Notes: generated by a model not told the origin, from the letters alone. Numbered from the stretch's first letter, positions 44,476-53,240 are shown. The stretch: 64,000 nt of DNA from Oscillospiraceae bacterium (GCA_900768125.1 CAAGBS010000061.1:3473-67472), one strand, 5' to 3'. Made by a program: numbers and translations.

Positions 44476-45681
44476 ATGTTCAACGTAGCAGTAGCACAGT
44501 CCGGAGGACCCACCGCAGCAATAAACGCCAGCCTTACAGGAGTTTTCAACGGAGCGGAGCAGGATCCGGACGTTGACGAGATATACGGAGCGGAAAACGG
44601 CATAGAGGGGATAATCGGCGACCGCCTGCTGAATCTTCGCAGCATACTGATGGACGAGCACGACAAGCACCTGCTCATGACAACGCCGTCAACGATACTC
44701 GGCTCCTGCCGCTTCAAGCTGAAGGACTGGCACGATGACGAGACCGATTACCTCCGCATAACCGAGGTCTTCAACCGCCACAATATCCGCGCATTCTTCT
44801 ATATCGGCGGCAACGACTCAATGGATACGGTCATGAAGCTGAACAGCTACTTCATCGAAAAGGATATCCGCATAAAGGTGGTCGGTGTGCCGAAGACCAT
44901 CGACAACGACGTTACCGAGACCGACCACACCCCGGGCTTCGGCTCTGCGGCAAAATACGTTGCGTGCTCCCTGCAGGAGATAATCCGCGACAGCCGCGTT
45001 TATTCTATCCCGTCCGTCACCATCGTTGAAATAATGGGCAGGGACGCCGGCTGGCTCACCGCAAGTTCCTGCGTCCTCCGCGCGAACGGAGAGCCGGCGC
45101 CGCACCTTATCTACCTCCCGGAGGGCGAGTTTTCGCCTGAAAAGTACATTGAGGACGTGAGAAAGGCTCAGCTGCGGTATAAGGCAGTGCTGGTTGCGGT
45201 CTCCGAGGGGATAACATACGGAAAAAGCTCGTCAGAAGTTGTGGACGCGTTCGGCCACAAGTATCTTTCCGGCGTAGGCAAGTGGCTGGAGGGCTACACA
45301 AAGGACCACCTTGGCTGCAAAGTGCGCTCCATCGAACTTAACGTAATGCAGCGCTGCAGTTCCCATATAGCTTCGCTGACCGACCTCAACGAAGCCGAGC
45401 GTATCGGCAGGGAAGCGGTGAAAGCCGCGCTCAGCTACGGAGAAAGCGGCGTGATGATGGCGTTCCGCAGGATAAGCAACAACCCCTACCGCGTTGAGAT
45501 AGTGGCTGCCGACATCACGAAGGTCGCGAACCAGGAGAAAAAGTTCCCCCGGGAGTGGATAAATCCCGAGGGCAACAATGTAACGGTAGACGCGCTGAAT
45601 TACTTCCTCCCGCTGATACAGGGCGAACCCGAGCTGGAGTACAGAAACGGTATCCCGGTACACTTCCGTCTTGACCAGTGA
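44476..45681 (+). CDS. pfp: PPi-dependent phosphofructokinase
   Basis: A 401-residue enzyme that reversibly interconverts fructose 6-phosphate and fructose 1,6-bisphosphate with PPi. The donor-site residues are GGNDSMD (Asp where ATP enzymes have Gly) and VPKTIDND (Lys), the combination diagnostic of PPi use. TDHTPGFGSA and EIMGRDAGWL are typical of the family. AGGAGGACAC precedes the start. Its stop codon abuts the stop of the convergent peptidase gene with no terminator between. Confidence 0.9.
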   Translation: MFNVAVAQSGGPTAAINASLTGVFNGAEQDPDVDEIYGAENGIEGIIGDRLLNLRSILMDEHDKHLLMTTPSTILGSCRFKLKDWHDDETDYLRITEVFNRHNIRAFFYIGGNDSMDTVMKLNSYFIEKDIRIKVVGVPKTIDNDVTETDHTPGFGSAAKYVACSLQEIIRDSRVYSIPSVTIVEIMGRDAGWLTASSCVLRANGEPAPHLIYLPEGEFSPEKYIEDVRKAQLRYKAVLVAVSEGITYGKSSSEVVDAFGHKYLSGVGKWLEGYTKDHLGCKVRSIELNVMQRCSSHIASLTDLNEAERIGREAVKAALSYGESGVMMAFRRISNNPYRVEIVAADITKVANQEKKFPREWINPEGNNVTVDALNYFLPLIQGEPELEYRNGIPVHFRLDQ

Positions 45682-46350
45682 CTATATCGCCATAGGCTGG
45701 CGGGCACGTCTTATCAGATATTTCTCGTAGTCGTCGTGCCGCGACCGGGACATTATGTAGCTTCCGATGAATGGCACAAAGCTGTAGAATAATTCGCGCT
45801 CCTCCTCGCTTTTCAGGAAAACTGATTCGGCGGGGAGGGCTTTTTGTCTCAGCCCCAGCCGGTAGGAGTCGTCCTGCATGCGCCTCAGCCGCGAAAGCTC
45901 CTGGAATCTGAACTCCGCCGCCTGCCGCGAGATACCGCACAGCTTTTCTATCTCCATCGCGGAGGACACGCCGCAGAAGTGCAGTACGGTGAGCGGCGCG
46001 AGAAGTTCTGCGGCGAAGCTGTCAGCCTCGCGCTCCTGCTCGTCTGTCACCAGCGCAGGCGGGTCGGTGATGTGCCCGCACAGCAGGTGTCCGACTTCAT
46101 GCGCGGCAGTCCACTTGCGGCGTGGCGCGTAGCAAAGCTGGCTGTTGAGCACCGCGACCATCTGTCCATCAATGACGGTGCTGAATCCCGCGTAGCTGAC
46201 CTTGCGGAAAAGATCGCCGAGACTGCACTGAAACAGCTTTCGGAAAGCGGCGTAGTCAGTCATCTTGATGTCCATATGCGCGGCTACCTCGCTCACGCTG
46301 ACGGGCAGGGAAGATATGCCGCATTTGATAAGTACCTGTGTTCCGTTCAT
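45682..46350 (-). CDS. ImmA/IrrE family metallopeptidase
   Basis: A 222-residue zinc peptidase with the motif AAHEVGHLLCGH (HExxH) and a downstream acidic EREADSFAAELLAP that supplies the third ligand. Such peptidases cleave XRE-type repressors (ImmA in ICEBs1, IrrE in Deinococcus). The ATG at 46350 has AAGGAGGTC upstream and starts 1 base after the XRE stop, so the probable substrate is the adjacent repressor. Confidence 0.85.
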   Translation of the reverse strand: MNGTQVLIKCGISSLPVSVSEVAAHMDIKMTDYAAFRKLFQCSLGDLFRKVSYAGFSTVIDGQMVAVLNSQLCYAPRRKWTAAHEVGHLLCGHITDPPALVTDEQEREADSFAAELLAPLTVLHFCGVSSAMEIEKLCGISRQAAEFRFQELSRLRRMQDDSYRLGLRQKALPAESVFLKSEEERELFYSFVPFIGSYIMSRSRHDDYEKYLIRRARQPMAI

Positions 46351-46351
46351 G

Positions 46352-46783
46352 TCAGACCTCCTTGTAGTCCGGCAGGTCAAGGACGCTTCCCACGCCCGGC
46401 CGCTTTTCTAGGCGCATGGGCTGCGGGGAAGCCTCCTTGCTGAAGCTTCTCGCTGCGACCATCACCAGTGACTCGGTGCAGCGCTGGTATTCTATTTCTG
46501 TGCAGGCGTCCACCAGTTCGCGGCCATGCTCGTCCAGTTCGAGATATTTCTTCAGATGTATCTGCCCCGGCGCTTTCGCGGCGTCGAACTGGTCGGCGAA
46601 TATCTCGTTCGGCTCGCAGTTCAGCGCGCTGAACAATTTGTAGAGCACTTCCTCCCTCGGGTGGCTGAAATCCCGCTCGTAATTCCCGACCGCCGAGGGC
46701 GTGACCCCGATTCGCCGCGCAAGATCCTCCTGAGTTATCCCCATGCGTTCCCGCAGTTCCTTGATACGTTTTCCGATTCCCAT
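46352..46783 (-). CDS. XRE family repressor, probable ImmA target
   Basis: A 143-residue regulator. The N-terminal HTH (residues 6-60) reads IKELRERMGITQEDLARRIG then TPSAVGNYERDFSHPRE. The C-terminal half is helical and would hold the cleavage or dimer region. AAAGGAG precedes the start. It is between the sigma-like gene and the peptidase gene on one transcript and probably binds the palindrome in the promoter at 47243-47272. Confidence 0.85.
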   Translation of the reverse strand: MGIGKRIKELRERMGITQEDLARRIGVTPSAVGNYERDFSHPREEVLYKLFSALNCEPNEIFADQFDAAKAPGQIHLKKYLELDEHGRELVDACTEIEYQRCTESLVMVAARSFSKEASPQPMRLEKRPGVGSVLDLPDYKEV

Positions 46784-46795
46784 AATATTACTCCT

Positions 46796-47188
46796 TTACA
46801 TTGCCATGCCGTCGCCGAACCGCCGCTGCAGCTTGTCCAGCGCGCTTTTTCTAAGCAGGAATACCCTGCGCTCGCTCATGAACATGTCGTTCGCGATCCT
46901 CTGCCAGCTTTTTCCGAGTATGTAGTAGCTTTCGATGACATTGCGCTCCTCCCCGGTCAGGAAGCTGATGTACGTCAGCGCTTCCGCCTTTGCGTCGCAC
47001 AGCCTGTCTATAGTGTCGTTGACCTCATGCTCCAGCTTCACAAGCTTCTTGACTATCTGCGCGGCGTAATCGCTGGATTCGACCGCCCTTTTCATTATAC
47101 GGTGGAGCTGTTCTATATGTTCTATCTGAGTTCTGACTTCGAACTCCGTTGTGCGTGCACGTTCCAGCACGCCTGTTACATCTGCCAT
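46796..47188 (-). CDS. Sigma-70 region 4-like HTH protein, DUF1492-like
   Basis: A 130-residue protein with a long N-terminal helical region (about 1-75) and a C-terminal sigma region 4-like HTH: LTGEERNVIESYYILGKSW then QRIANDMFMSERRVFLLRK. Similar proteins (DUF1492/ArpU-like) occur in phages and integrative elements as late or transfer regulators. AGGAG is 8 bases before the ATG at 47188. First gene of the three-gene cassette. Confidence 0.72.
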   Translation of the reverse strand: MADVTGVLERARTTEFEVRTQIEHIEQLHRIMKRAVESSDYAAQIVKKLVKLEHEVNDTIDRLCDAKAEALTYISFLTGEERNVIESYYILGKSWQRIANDMFMSERRVFLLRKSALDKLQRRFGDGMAM

Positions 47189-47242
47189 GCCTTTCACTCC
47201 TGTTCTTGATTTTCAAATTCATGCACGAAATCTTATGTGAAC

Positions 47243-47272
47243 AGTATATCACAAGATACTTGTCCCTGTCAA
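47243..47272 (-). promoter_or_regulatory. Promoter with palindromic operator for the XRE/ImmA cassette
   Basis: Reverse TTGACA (47267-47272) and TATACT (47243-47248) are 18 bases apart with TGA before the -10. The spacer holds ACAAG-ATA-CTTGT (47251-47263), a perfect palindrome in the right place for repression by the XRE protein. Confidence 0.7.
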
Positions 47273-47644
47273 GAGGTTTTTCTCAAATTTTCATAAATAA
47301 TTTCAGAAATGTACGGAAAACATGAACGAAACGGCTTGCAAAATGAATTTTATCAAATCAAAAATTTCATCGCTGCTTTCACGTAGTTTCCCGACAGATG
47401 ACAGCGTTTTGCCGAAGAATGGCTGTATACGCGCAAAACGGCATGATACAGCGGTTTTTGATGTGCCGGAGCACATGTGAGAAAGCGAAATAATTCGAAG
47501 ATAACGCCGTGTTTTTGCAGGATTACAGATTTTGATATAAAGGATATTTCAAAATATTGTGTGTATAGTGCACAACTGCAGAACAAATGAATTGTAGTAA
47601 ATAAACAAAAAGCATTTTTGCAATGAAAAAATCTCAAAACCATC
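47273..47644. other. AT-rich intergenic region, no gene seen
   Basis: About 370 bases between the divergent XRE cassette and gdhA. Reading frames here lack ribosome sites and look unlike proteins. No repeat, RNA or operator was recognised. Confidence 0.5.
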
Positions 47645-47673
47645 TTGCAAAATCAGAATAATTGTTGTATAAT
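47645..47673 (+). promoter_or_regulatory. Promoter of gdhA
   Basis: TTGCAA (47645-47650), 17 bases, TATAAT (47668-47673). The leader is about 105 bases. Confidence 0.7.
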
Positions 47674-47785
47674 GTATTCAGTCGCAGGACAGCGGCATAC
47701 ATATCCGCCAGGCATCAGTGAGCTTTTTGTATTAACGGCGCTTTGAAAAGCCCGCGGAGGACATTTTTTAGGAGGTTACTTAACA

Positions 47786-49138
47786 ATGGCGTTAACTAAC
47801 AAATATCTTGCAGATCTTCTGGAGACCGTTAAGAAGAGAAACCCCGGCGAGCCCGAGTTCATTCAGGCAGTTACCGAAGTTTTCGAGACCCTCCAGCCCG
47901 TAGCTGAAAAGAGACAGGATCTCATCGACGCTGGCGTTTTCGACAGGATCGTTGAGCCTGAGAGACAGATCATCTTCCGCGTTCCGTGGGTTGACGATAA
48001 CGGCAAGGTTCAGGTAAACAGAGGTTTCCGTATCCAGTTCAACTCTGCAATCGGTCCGTACAAGGGCGGTATCAGACTGCACCCCTCCGTATACATTGGT
48101 ATCATTAAGTTCCTCGGCTTCGAGCAGATCTTCAAGAACTCCCTGACCACCCTCCCCATGGGCGGCGGCAAGGGCGGCTCCGACTTCGACCCCAAGGGCA
48201 AGTCTGACGGAGAAGTTATGCGTTTCTGCCAGAGCTTCATGACTGAGCTTTGCAGACACATCGGTCCTGACTGCGACGTTCCCGCTGGCGATATCGGTAC
48301 CGGCGGACGTGAGATCGGCTTCATGTTCGGTCAGTACAAGAGGATCCGCGATGAGTTCTCCGGCGTTCTCACCGGTAAGGGTCTCACCTACGGCGGTTCT
48401 CTCGCAAGAACTGAGGCTACCGGCTTCGGTCTGTGCTACTTCACTGACGAGATGCTCAAGGCTAACGGCAAGAGCTTCAAGGGTCAGACCGTTATCATCT
48501 CCGGTTCCGGCAACGTTGCTATCTACGCAACCAAGAAGGCTACCGAGCTGGGCGGCAAGGTCGTAACAGTATCCGACTCCAACGGCTACATCTACGATCC
48601 GGACGGAATCGACCTCGATGTAGTTAAGCAGATAAAGGAAGTTGAGCGCGGCAGAATCAAGGAGTATGTCGGCAGAACCTCCCACAAGAACGCAGAGTAC
48701 CACGAGGGCAGCGTTTGGGGCGCTAATATCAAGGCTGACATCGCTCTGCCCTGCGCAACCCAGAACGAGATCAACGGCGACTTCGCCAAGAACCTCGCAG
48801 CTAACGGCGTATATGCAGTAGCAGAGGGCGCTAACATGCCTTCTACTCCCGAGGCTATCGAAGTTTACTTTGCAAACAAGATGCTTTACGGTCCTGCAAA
48901 GGCTGCAAACGCAGGCGGCGTAGCTACCTCCGGTCTCGAGATGAGCCAGAACTCCATCAGATACAGCTGGACATTCGAAGAAGTTGACGAGAAGCTGCAC
49001 AACATCATGGTATCCATCTTCAAGAGCTGCGATGAGGCTGCCAAGGAGTACGGTATGGCGGGCAACTATATGGCTGGTGCGAACATCGCCGGCTTCCTGA
49101 AGGTTGCAGAGGCTATGAAGGCTCAGGGCTGCGTTTAA
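47786..49138 (+). CDS. gdhA: NADP-type glutamate dehydrogenase
   Basis: A 450-residue hexameric enzyme that forms glutamate from 2-oxoglutarate and ammonium. The length and motifs match the 450-residue class I group: PYKGGIRLHPSV, TTLPMGGGKGGSDFDPKG with the catalytic Lys, PAGDIGTGGREIGFMFGQYK and the Rossmann GSGNVAIYATKKA. Lacking an acidic residue right after the last strand suggests NADPH, but that is inference. The AGGAGGTTAC site is ideal and the codons are strongly biased, so this is a highly expressed ammonium-assimilation gene. Confidence 0.95.
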   Translation: MALTNKYLADLLETVKKRNPGEPEFIQAVTEVFETLQPVAEKRQDLIDAGVFDRIVEPERQIIFRVPWVDDNGKVQVNRGFRIQFNSAIGPYKGGIRLHPSVYIGIIKFLGFEQIFKNSLTTLPMGGGKGGSDFDPKGKSDGEVMRFCQSFMTELCRHIGPDCDVPAGDIGTGGREIGFMFGQYKRIRDEFSGVLTGKGLTYGGSLARTEATGFGLCYFTDEMLKANGKSFKGQTVIISGSGNVAIYATKKATELGGKVVTVSDSNGYIYDPDGIDLDVVKQIKEVERGRIKEYVGRTSHKNAEYHEGSVWGANIKADIALPCATQNEINGDFAKNLAANGVYAVAEGANMPSTPEAIEVYFANKMLYGPAKAANAGGVATSGLEMSQNSIRYSWTFEEVDEKLHNIMVSIFKSCDEAAKEYGMAGNYMAGANIAGFLKVAEAMKAQGCV

Positions 49139-49156
49139 TGCAGGACCGGTGGCGGT

Positions 49157-49339
49157 ATGAGTGAAAAGAAAACTCACACAATGAAGCAGGACGCAGAACT
49201 TGTCAGGAGCAACACCCGCGACAAGGACGTACATCTGCACAACGAGCTTCACCCGAATGACCGAAAGTCCGGAAAAGGCGCTAAGGAAAGCAAGCAGTTC
49301 CACGATAACTGCAACTTCAACCTGAATCACACCAAATAA
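49157..49339 (+). CDS. Small hydrophilic protein after gdhA
   Basis: A 60-residue very hydrophilic protein, rich in Lys, His, Asn and Asp, with no membrane or signal segment. It starts MSEKKTHTMKQDAELVRSNT. It lies 18 bases after gdhA and before the shared terminator, so it should be cotranscribed. GGTGG is a weak ribosome site. I recognise no family; it may be disordered. Confidence 0.6.
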   Translation: MSEKKTHTMKQDAELVRSNTRDKDVHLHNELHPNDRKSGKGAKESKQFHDNCNFNLNHTK

Positions 49340-49393
49340 AATTTACCTCCCTGCGCAATGCGGGAGCGTCTGAGGGATATATAATCCCGCCAA

Positions 49394-49436
49394 AGTCCGA
49401 AACGACCGTTCACTCGGTTGTTTCGGGCTTTTTTTC
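49394..49436 (+). terminator. Terminator of the gdhA unit
   Basis: A 14-bp stem with G-U pairs (49394-49407 with 49416-49429) and a 7-T tail. The stop codon of the reverse serine recombinase gene lies in its loop (49410-49412). Confidence 0.85.
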
Positions 49437-51050
49437 TGCGTCGGACGAAATCTGCCCGACACCGTTAAAGTAAACCTCAATGTCCTGTCGGCGTTTACCG
49501 TCAACCTTAACTGCTTGATGAACGGTCACTTTGTCGATGAACTCGTTGAGGATTTGCGGTGTAAGTTCAGTGATTTGCGAGTATTTCCTTACCAAGTCGA
49601 TAAACTTTGTCGTATCCGTTTTCTTCGCTTCAAGAGCCACCAGCTCCCTTTGTGACACCTTCAAGGCGGCGCTCTGTTCTTCCTGTTCTGCTATGTACTT
49701 TGCCGAGAGTTTTGTGAACATTTCAGCGGTTATTTGCCCAGCAACCTTGTCCTCATAGAGCTGAGATATTACGCTGTCGATTTGCTCAATACGCCGCTTT
49801 GCTGTGTCAATGGTTTTCTTCAGTGAACTGGTTTGCTTTAGGTGTTCAGTTGTTCCTCGTTCCATGACCTGGCGAACGAATTCGTCCTCATATTCTGAAA
49901 CGAACTTCATTACATCATTTATCTGACGCATCAGAATCTGCTCTACAACGTCCGCCCTAATGTGATGTCCTGTGCATGAATGTGTACGCTTACGGTATCC
50001 AGAACAGCAATAGTATTCAGCCTGCTCGGGCGGCTTAACATAGTATAGCTTTCTTCCACAGTCAGCACAGAAAAGATGTCCCGACAAAACCGGTATCTGG
50101 TGGTTATGTTTTACATTACGCCGCCTACCTTGCCGGATCTTCTGAACTAACTCCCAAGTTTCACGGTCGATTATCGCCTCATGGGTGTTCGGGACTATTT
50201 GCCATTCCTCCGGTGATAAATCAATACGTTTCTTGATTTTGAAAGATTTCTTTGTTGTTTTCCCATTTACCGTATCGCCTGCATAGCAACGATTGGCTAG
50301 AATGCGAGATACCGTATCGCTGTTCCAAAAGTATTTTGTTTCCTCATTGAAATTACGATTAACGATTCCGTTGACAGACTTGTAAACTGTTGGAATTAAA
50401 ACTTTTCTCGCACAAAGAATATTTGCTATCTGGTTCATTTTCAGCCCTTGTAAACAAAGCTGAAATATTTCACGAACGACATCGGCGGATTCTTCGTCAA
50501 TTATCCATTGCTTGGGGTTATCAGGGTTCTTGATATAACCGTAAGGCACATTTGAAGTAAGATGTTCGCCAGCCCGTGCCCTTGCCCGATTGACCGCCTT
50601 GATTTTCTTGCTTGTGTCTTTCGCATACCATTCGTTCATGATATTCTTGAACGGAATAAAGTCGTTGTCGCCATTTGCGCTGTCATAGCTGTCGTTAATT
50701 GCGATGAAACGGACGTTATTCTGCGGAAATAAAATTTCCGTGTACATACCCACTTGAATGTAATCTCTTCCTAAACGGCTCATATCCTTGACTATAACCG
50801 TTTTGACCTCGCCATTCTGAACATCGTTCAGCATAGCCTTGAAACCGTCGCGCTCAAATGTCGTTCCGGATATTCCGTCATCAACGTAAAATCTGGTGTT
50901 GAAAAAGCCTTTTTCGTCAGCATATTGTGTAAGCAGTTTCTTCTGATTTTCAATCGAGAGGCTCTCGCCATCGTTATCATCATCGCAGCTAAGCCGGCAA
51001 TAGAGTGCGGTGACTGCACCGCTTTCGGTTATTGCGCTGTTCAAGTTCAT
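49410..51050 (-). CDS. Large serine recombinase
   Basis: A 546-residue site-specific recombinase. The resolvase domain (about 12-160) has the nucleophile Ser21 in YCRLSCDD, then DGISGTTFERDGF and VKDMSRLGRDYIQVG. The recombinase domain follows (YGYIKNPDNPKQW...), then a zinc ribbon (CADCGRK...CCSGY...CTGHHI, about 318-355), a coiled coil (380-450) and a C-terminal DUF4368-like end (LTPQILNEFIDKVTVHQ). It resembles TnpX-type enzymes that excise and insert elements through a circle. The C-terminal codons run into the gdhA terminator. Confidence 0.93.
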   Translation of the reverse strand: MNLNSAITESGAVTALYCRLSCDDDNDGESLSIENQKKLLTQYADEKGFFNTRFYVDDGISGTTFERDGFKAMLNDVQNGEVKTVIVKDMSRLGRDYIQVGMYTEILFPQNNVRFIAINDSYDSANGDNDFIPFKNIMNEWYAKDTSKKIKAVNRARARAGEHLTSNVPYGYIKNPDNPKQWIIDEESADVVREIFQLCLQGLKMNQIANILCARKVLIPTVYKSVNGIVNRNFNEETKYFWNSDTVSRILANRCYAGDTVNGKTTKKSFKIKKRIDLSPEEWQIVPNTHEAIIDRETWELVQKIRQGRRRNVKHNHQIPVLSGHLFCADCGRKLYYVKPPEQAEYYCCSGYRKRTHSCTGHHIRADVVEQILMRQINDVMKFVSEYEDEFVRQVMERGTTEHLKQTSSLKKTIDTAKRRIEQIDSVISQLYEDKVAGQITAEMFTKLSAKYIAEQEEQSAALKVSQRELVALEAKKTDTTKFIDLVRKYSQITELTPQILNEFIDKVTVHQAVKVDGKRRQDIEVYFNGVGQISSDAEKKPETTE

Positions 51051-51137
51051 AAATGTCCTCCTCCCGCCGCTTGAACAAACGCAGACCTTACCTTATTTAT
51101 ATTATAACATGGCAGGGAGGGTTTGTCCATAGATTTT

Positions 51138-51296
51138 CTAACTTTTTTGCTTTAAAGTACCGAAAGGAATTTTCTCAACTGTTTTCTTTACAAATTCTGG
51201 GGAAACATTCTTGACATTTGTTTTCACAACGTATGTGGTGTTGCCAATAACGACTTCCTCCATGCTCATTTCGCTGTTTGGCTTACAAATTTCCAT
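51138..51296 (-). CDS. TnpW-like small transposon protein
   Basis: A 52-residue protein starting MEICKPNSEMSMEEVVIGNT and containing VIGNTTYVVKT, the pattern of the small TnpW family that sits beside TnpX-type recombinases. GAAAGGAGC lies 6-7 bases before the ATG at 51296. Its function is not established. It is read in the same direction as the recombinase, 87 bases upstream of it. Confidence 0.65.
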   Translation of the reverse strand: MEICKPNSEMSMEEVVIGNTTYVVKTNVKNVSPEFVKKTVEKIPFGTLKQKS

Positions 51297-51323
51297 TGAC
51301 AGCTCCTTTCTCGTTTGTAATTT

Positions 51324-51364
51324 GCTTACATAAACCAATGCCGTTACCATTGGCTTATGTAAGC
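51324..51364. repeat. Long inverted repeat upstream of tnpW-like gene
   Basis: GCTTACATAA and CCAATG pair with their complements (51324-51340 with 51348-51364), 16 of 17 positions, around a 7-base loop. It lies just upstream of the tnpW-like ribosome site, so it may be an operator, a recombinase site or an RNA structure. Confidence 0.6.
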
Positions 51365-51382
51365 AGACTACAATCTAAAACA

Positions 51383-51424
51383 GGTCGGACATTACGTTTT
51401 CTGCGTACAGTCCGACCCATTTTT
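51383..51424 (+). terminator. Terminator-like hairpin
   Basis: GGTCGGAC (51383-51390) with GTCCGACC (51410-51417), then CATTTTTC. No gene ends just upstream on this strand, so it may bound a small RNA or insulate the element. Confidence 0.5.
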
Positions 51425-51915
51425 CTGACTATATCTTCTCAAAGCAAACTGCGAGTAGTTACGCATTCGCACATAGGACTCTCACCTCTGCCCATTCCTG
51501 TGGGACAGCCGTCACCGGAAGTATCATTATATTGCAGGCTGCAAATGCGCTCATTCCTTTAAGGACGCCCTATGCGTTTAGGGCGCCTGCGAACCGTCGG
51601 CAGGTGATATGGTATCTTTTATTCTCGCGAAAAAAGTATGTGGTCACGGATAATGAGATACCAAATCAGATCGAAAGCAGGAATGTCTTGGCGCTTGTCT
51701 GTCAGAAACAGCACTGCACTGCAACTTATGTGTTTGCTTTGCTATTATTCGGTTTTCAAGGAGCTTTCACAAGCATTCCTGCCTGTACTTTAATAATATC
51801 ATAAATCTGCTCTGAGAAATCCCGATTATCAGGAATGGAATTTCGTTATACAAGAATTACGAATTATCATTGTTGGACTACCTAGATTATTTGTAATATA
51901 ATGAGTGTATGGTTT
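51425..51915. other. Structured region without a credible gene
   Basis: About 490 bases. It contains a 7-bp hairpin (51567-51573 with 51580-51586) and several shorter stems. Reading frames lack good ribosome sites. It may hold the recombination sites or a non-coding RNA of the element; nothing was identified. Confidence 0.4.
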
Positions 51916-51937
51916 CGCAAATTATTCCCTTTTGCGA
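51916..51937 (+). repeat. Left inverted repeat flanking the tyrosine integrase
   Basis: A 22-base sequence whose complement returns at 53275-53296 with one mismatch. The outer bases CGCAAA and TTTGCG also form a palindrome within the copy. Confidence 0.85.
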
Positions 51938-52098
51938 AAGGGCAAATCGCTGAAAAACGCAATTCTAAAGCCAAAATTCACTCAATTACTATTACAGACA
52001 GCAAATTTGAACCGTAAAATGGGCAGAACTGAAAAGAAAAATCCACCTTACAGCCGTATTTACCGTCAAAAATGTTGTCAGAACCGGGGGGTTATACA

Positions 52099-53199
52099 AT
52101 GGCTAGACGCGGTGAGAATATCTACAAAAGAAAAGACGGGCGCTGGGAAGGACGCTATAAAAGCGGAGTTAGGGCTGACGGAACAGCAAGATACTCCTCA
52201 ATTTACGGGAAAACCTATGCCGAGGTCAATGGCAAATTATCGGAGAAACGTTCTAAAACCGATGTTTCGTCTATTCCGAAAAATCTGACGGTTAACAATC
52301 TTTTTTCGTTGTGGTTTGCGGAAATTCGGCTAAAAGTAAAAGAATCCACTTATATGAACTACCAGATGAAATATGAAAAACACATCAGCTCATCGCTCGG
52401 AAAAATACTTTATGAAAAGCTGACGGTCGAAAAACTTAATGACTTCGTGCATTCAAAGCTGGCAAGCGGACTTTCTGCCAAATATACCGCTGATATTGCA
52501 GCAGTAATCAAATCAGCGTGCCGCTTTGCCAGGAAACGTTTTGGTTATGAGGATAAATCAACATTTATGGCAACTCCCAAAGGCAAGGCAAAAGAAAAAG
52601 AGCTGCTTGATAAAACGGAGCAGACTCGGCTTAACAATTATCTTATTTCTAACCCGACATCATCAAATGTCGGTATTTTACTATCTGCGGCAACTGGTAT
52701 CCGTATAGGGGAGCTTTGTGCGCTGAAATGGGAAAACATCAACCTTGAAAAAAGAATTCTGACCGTCAGGAACACGGTTCAGAGAATTAAGAATATTGAC
52801 GGAAATACAGCCACAAAACTGGTAGTGACTTCGCCTAAGAGCAGCTCGTCTGTTCGGGAAATCCCGCTGCCGGAGTTCATTGTACCTTATTTGAGGAATC
52901 ATAGAACAGGTAACAGCTGCTATCTTCTTTCGGGAACGCAAGGAATTGTAGAGCCGAGAGTAATGCAGTATCGCTTTAAGCGGATCCTTGCTGAACTTCA
53001 CCTGTCGGACGTATCTTTTCATTCGCTGCGTCACCTGTTCGCCACGAACTGCATAGCATTAGGAGTTGACGTAAAGTCGCTGTCTGAAATATTAGGACAC
53101 AGCAACGTACAAATCACGCTCAATCGCTATGTTCATTCGTCAATGGAGCGAAAAGCCGAGTATATGAAGTCGGTTTCGGAGCTGTTCTCGGTGGCTTAA
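52099..53199 (+). CDS. Tyrosine recombinase/integrase
   Basis: A 366-residue phage/ICE-type integrase. It has an AP2-like arm-binding start (ARRGENIYKRKDGRWEGRYK), an N-terminal SAM-like domain (about 65-150), then the catalytic domain: Arg in ATGIRIGELCALKW (about 200), HSLRHLFATN (about 305-314), LGHSNVQ and the nucleophile Tyr in LNRYVHS (about 344). The ATG at 52099 has a G-rich site upstream; an earlier in-frame start at 52072 is less likely. The gene lies between inverted repeats. Confidence 0.93.
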   Translation: MARRGENIYKRKDGRWEGRYKSGVRADGTARYSSIYGKTYAEVNGKLSEKRSKTDVSSIPKNLTVNNLFSLWFAEIRLKVKESTYMNYQMKYEKHISSSLGKILYEKLTVEKLNDFVHSKLASGLSAKYTADIAAVIKSACRFARKRFGYEDKSTFMATPKGKAKEKELLDKTEQTRLNNYLISNPTSSNVGILLSAATGIRIGELCALKWENINLEKRILTVRNTVQRIKNIDGNTATKLVVTSPKSSSSVREIPLPEFIVPYLRNHRTGNSCYLLSGTQGIVEPRVMQYRFKRILAELHLSDVSFHSLRHLFATNCIALGVDVKSLSEILGHSNVQITLNRYVHSSMERKAEYMKSVSELFSVA

Positions 53200-53240
53200 A
53201 AGATTATTTGCCGTCATTTTTCTCGTCAGGAAAACAAAAA

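Noticed and set aside
47353..47643. 96-codon reverse frame upstream of gdhA
   Set aside because: Cys/Phe/His-rich composition typical of non-coding AT-rich DNA and no start signal.
47792..49330. 512-codon open frame antisense to gdhA
   Set aside because: It mirrors the biased codons of gdhA and lacks start signals; the forward gene is certain.
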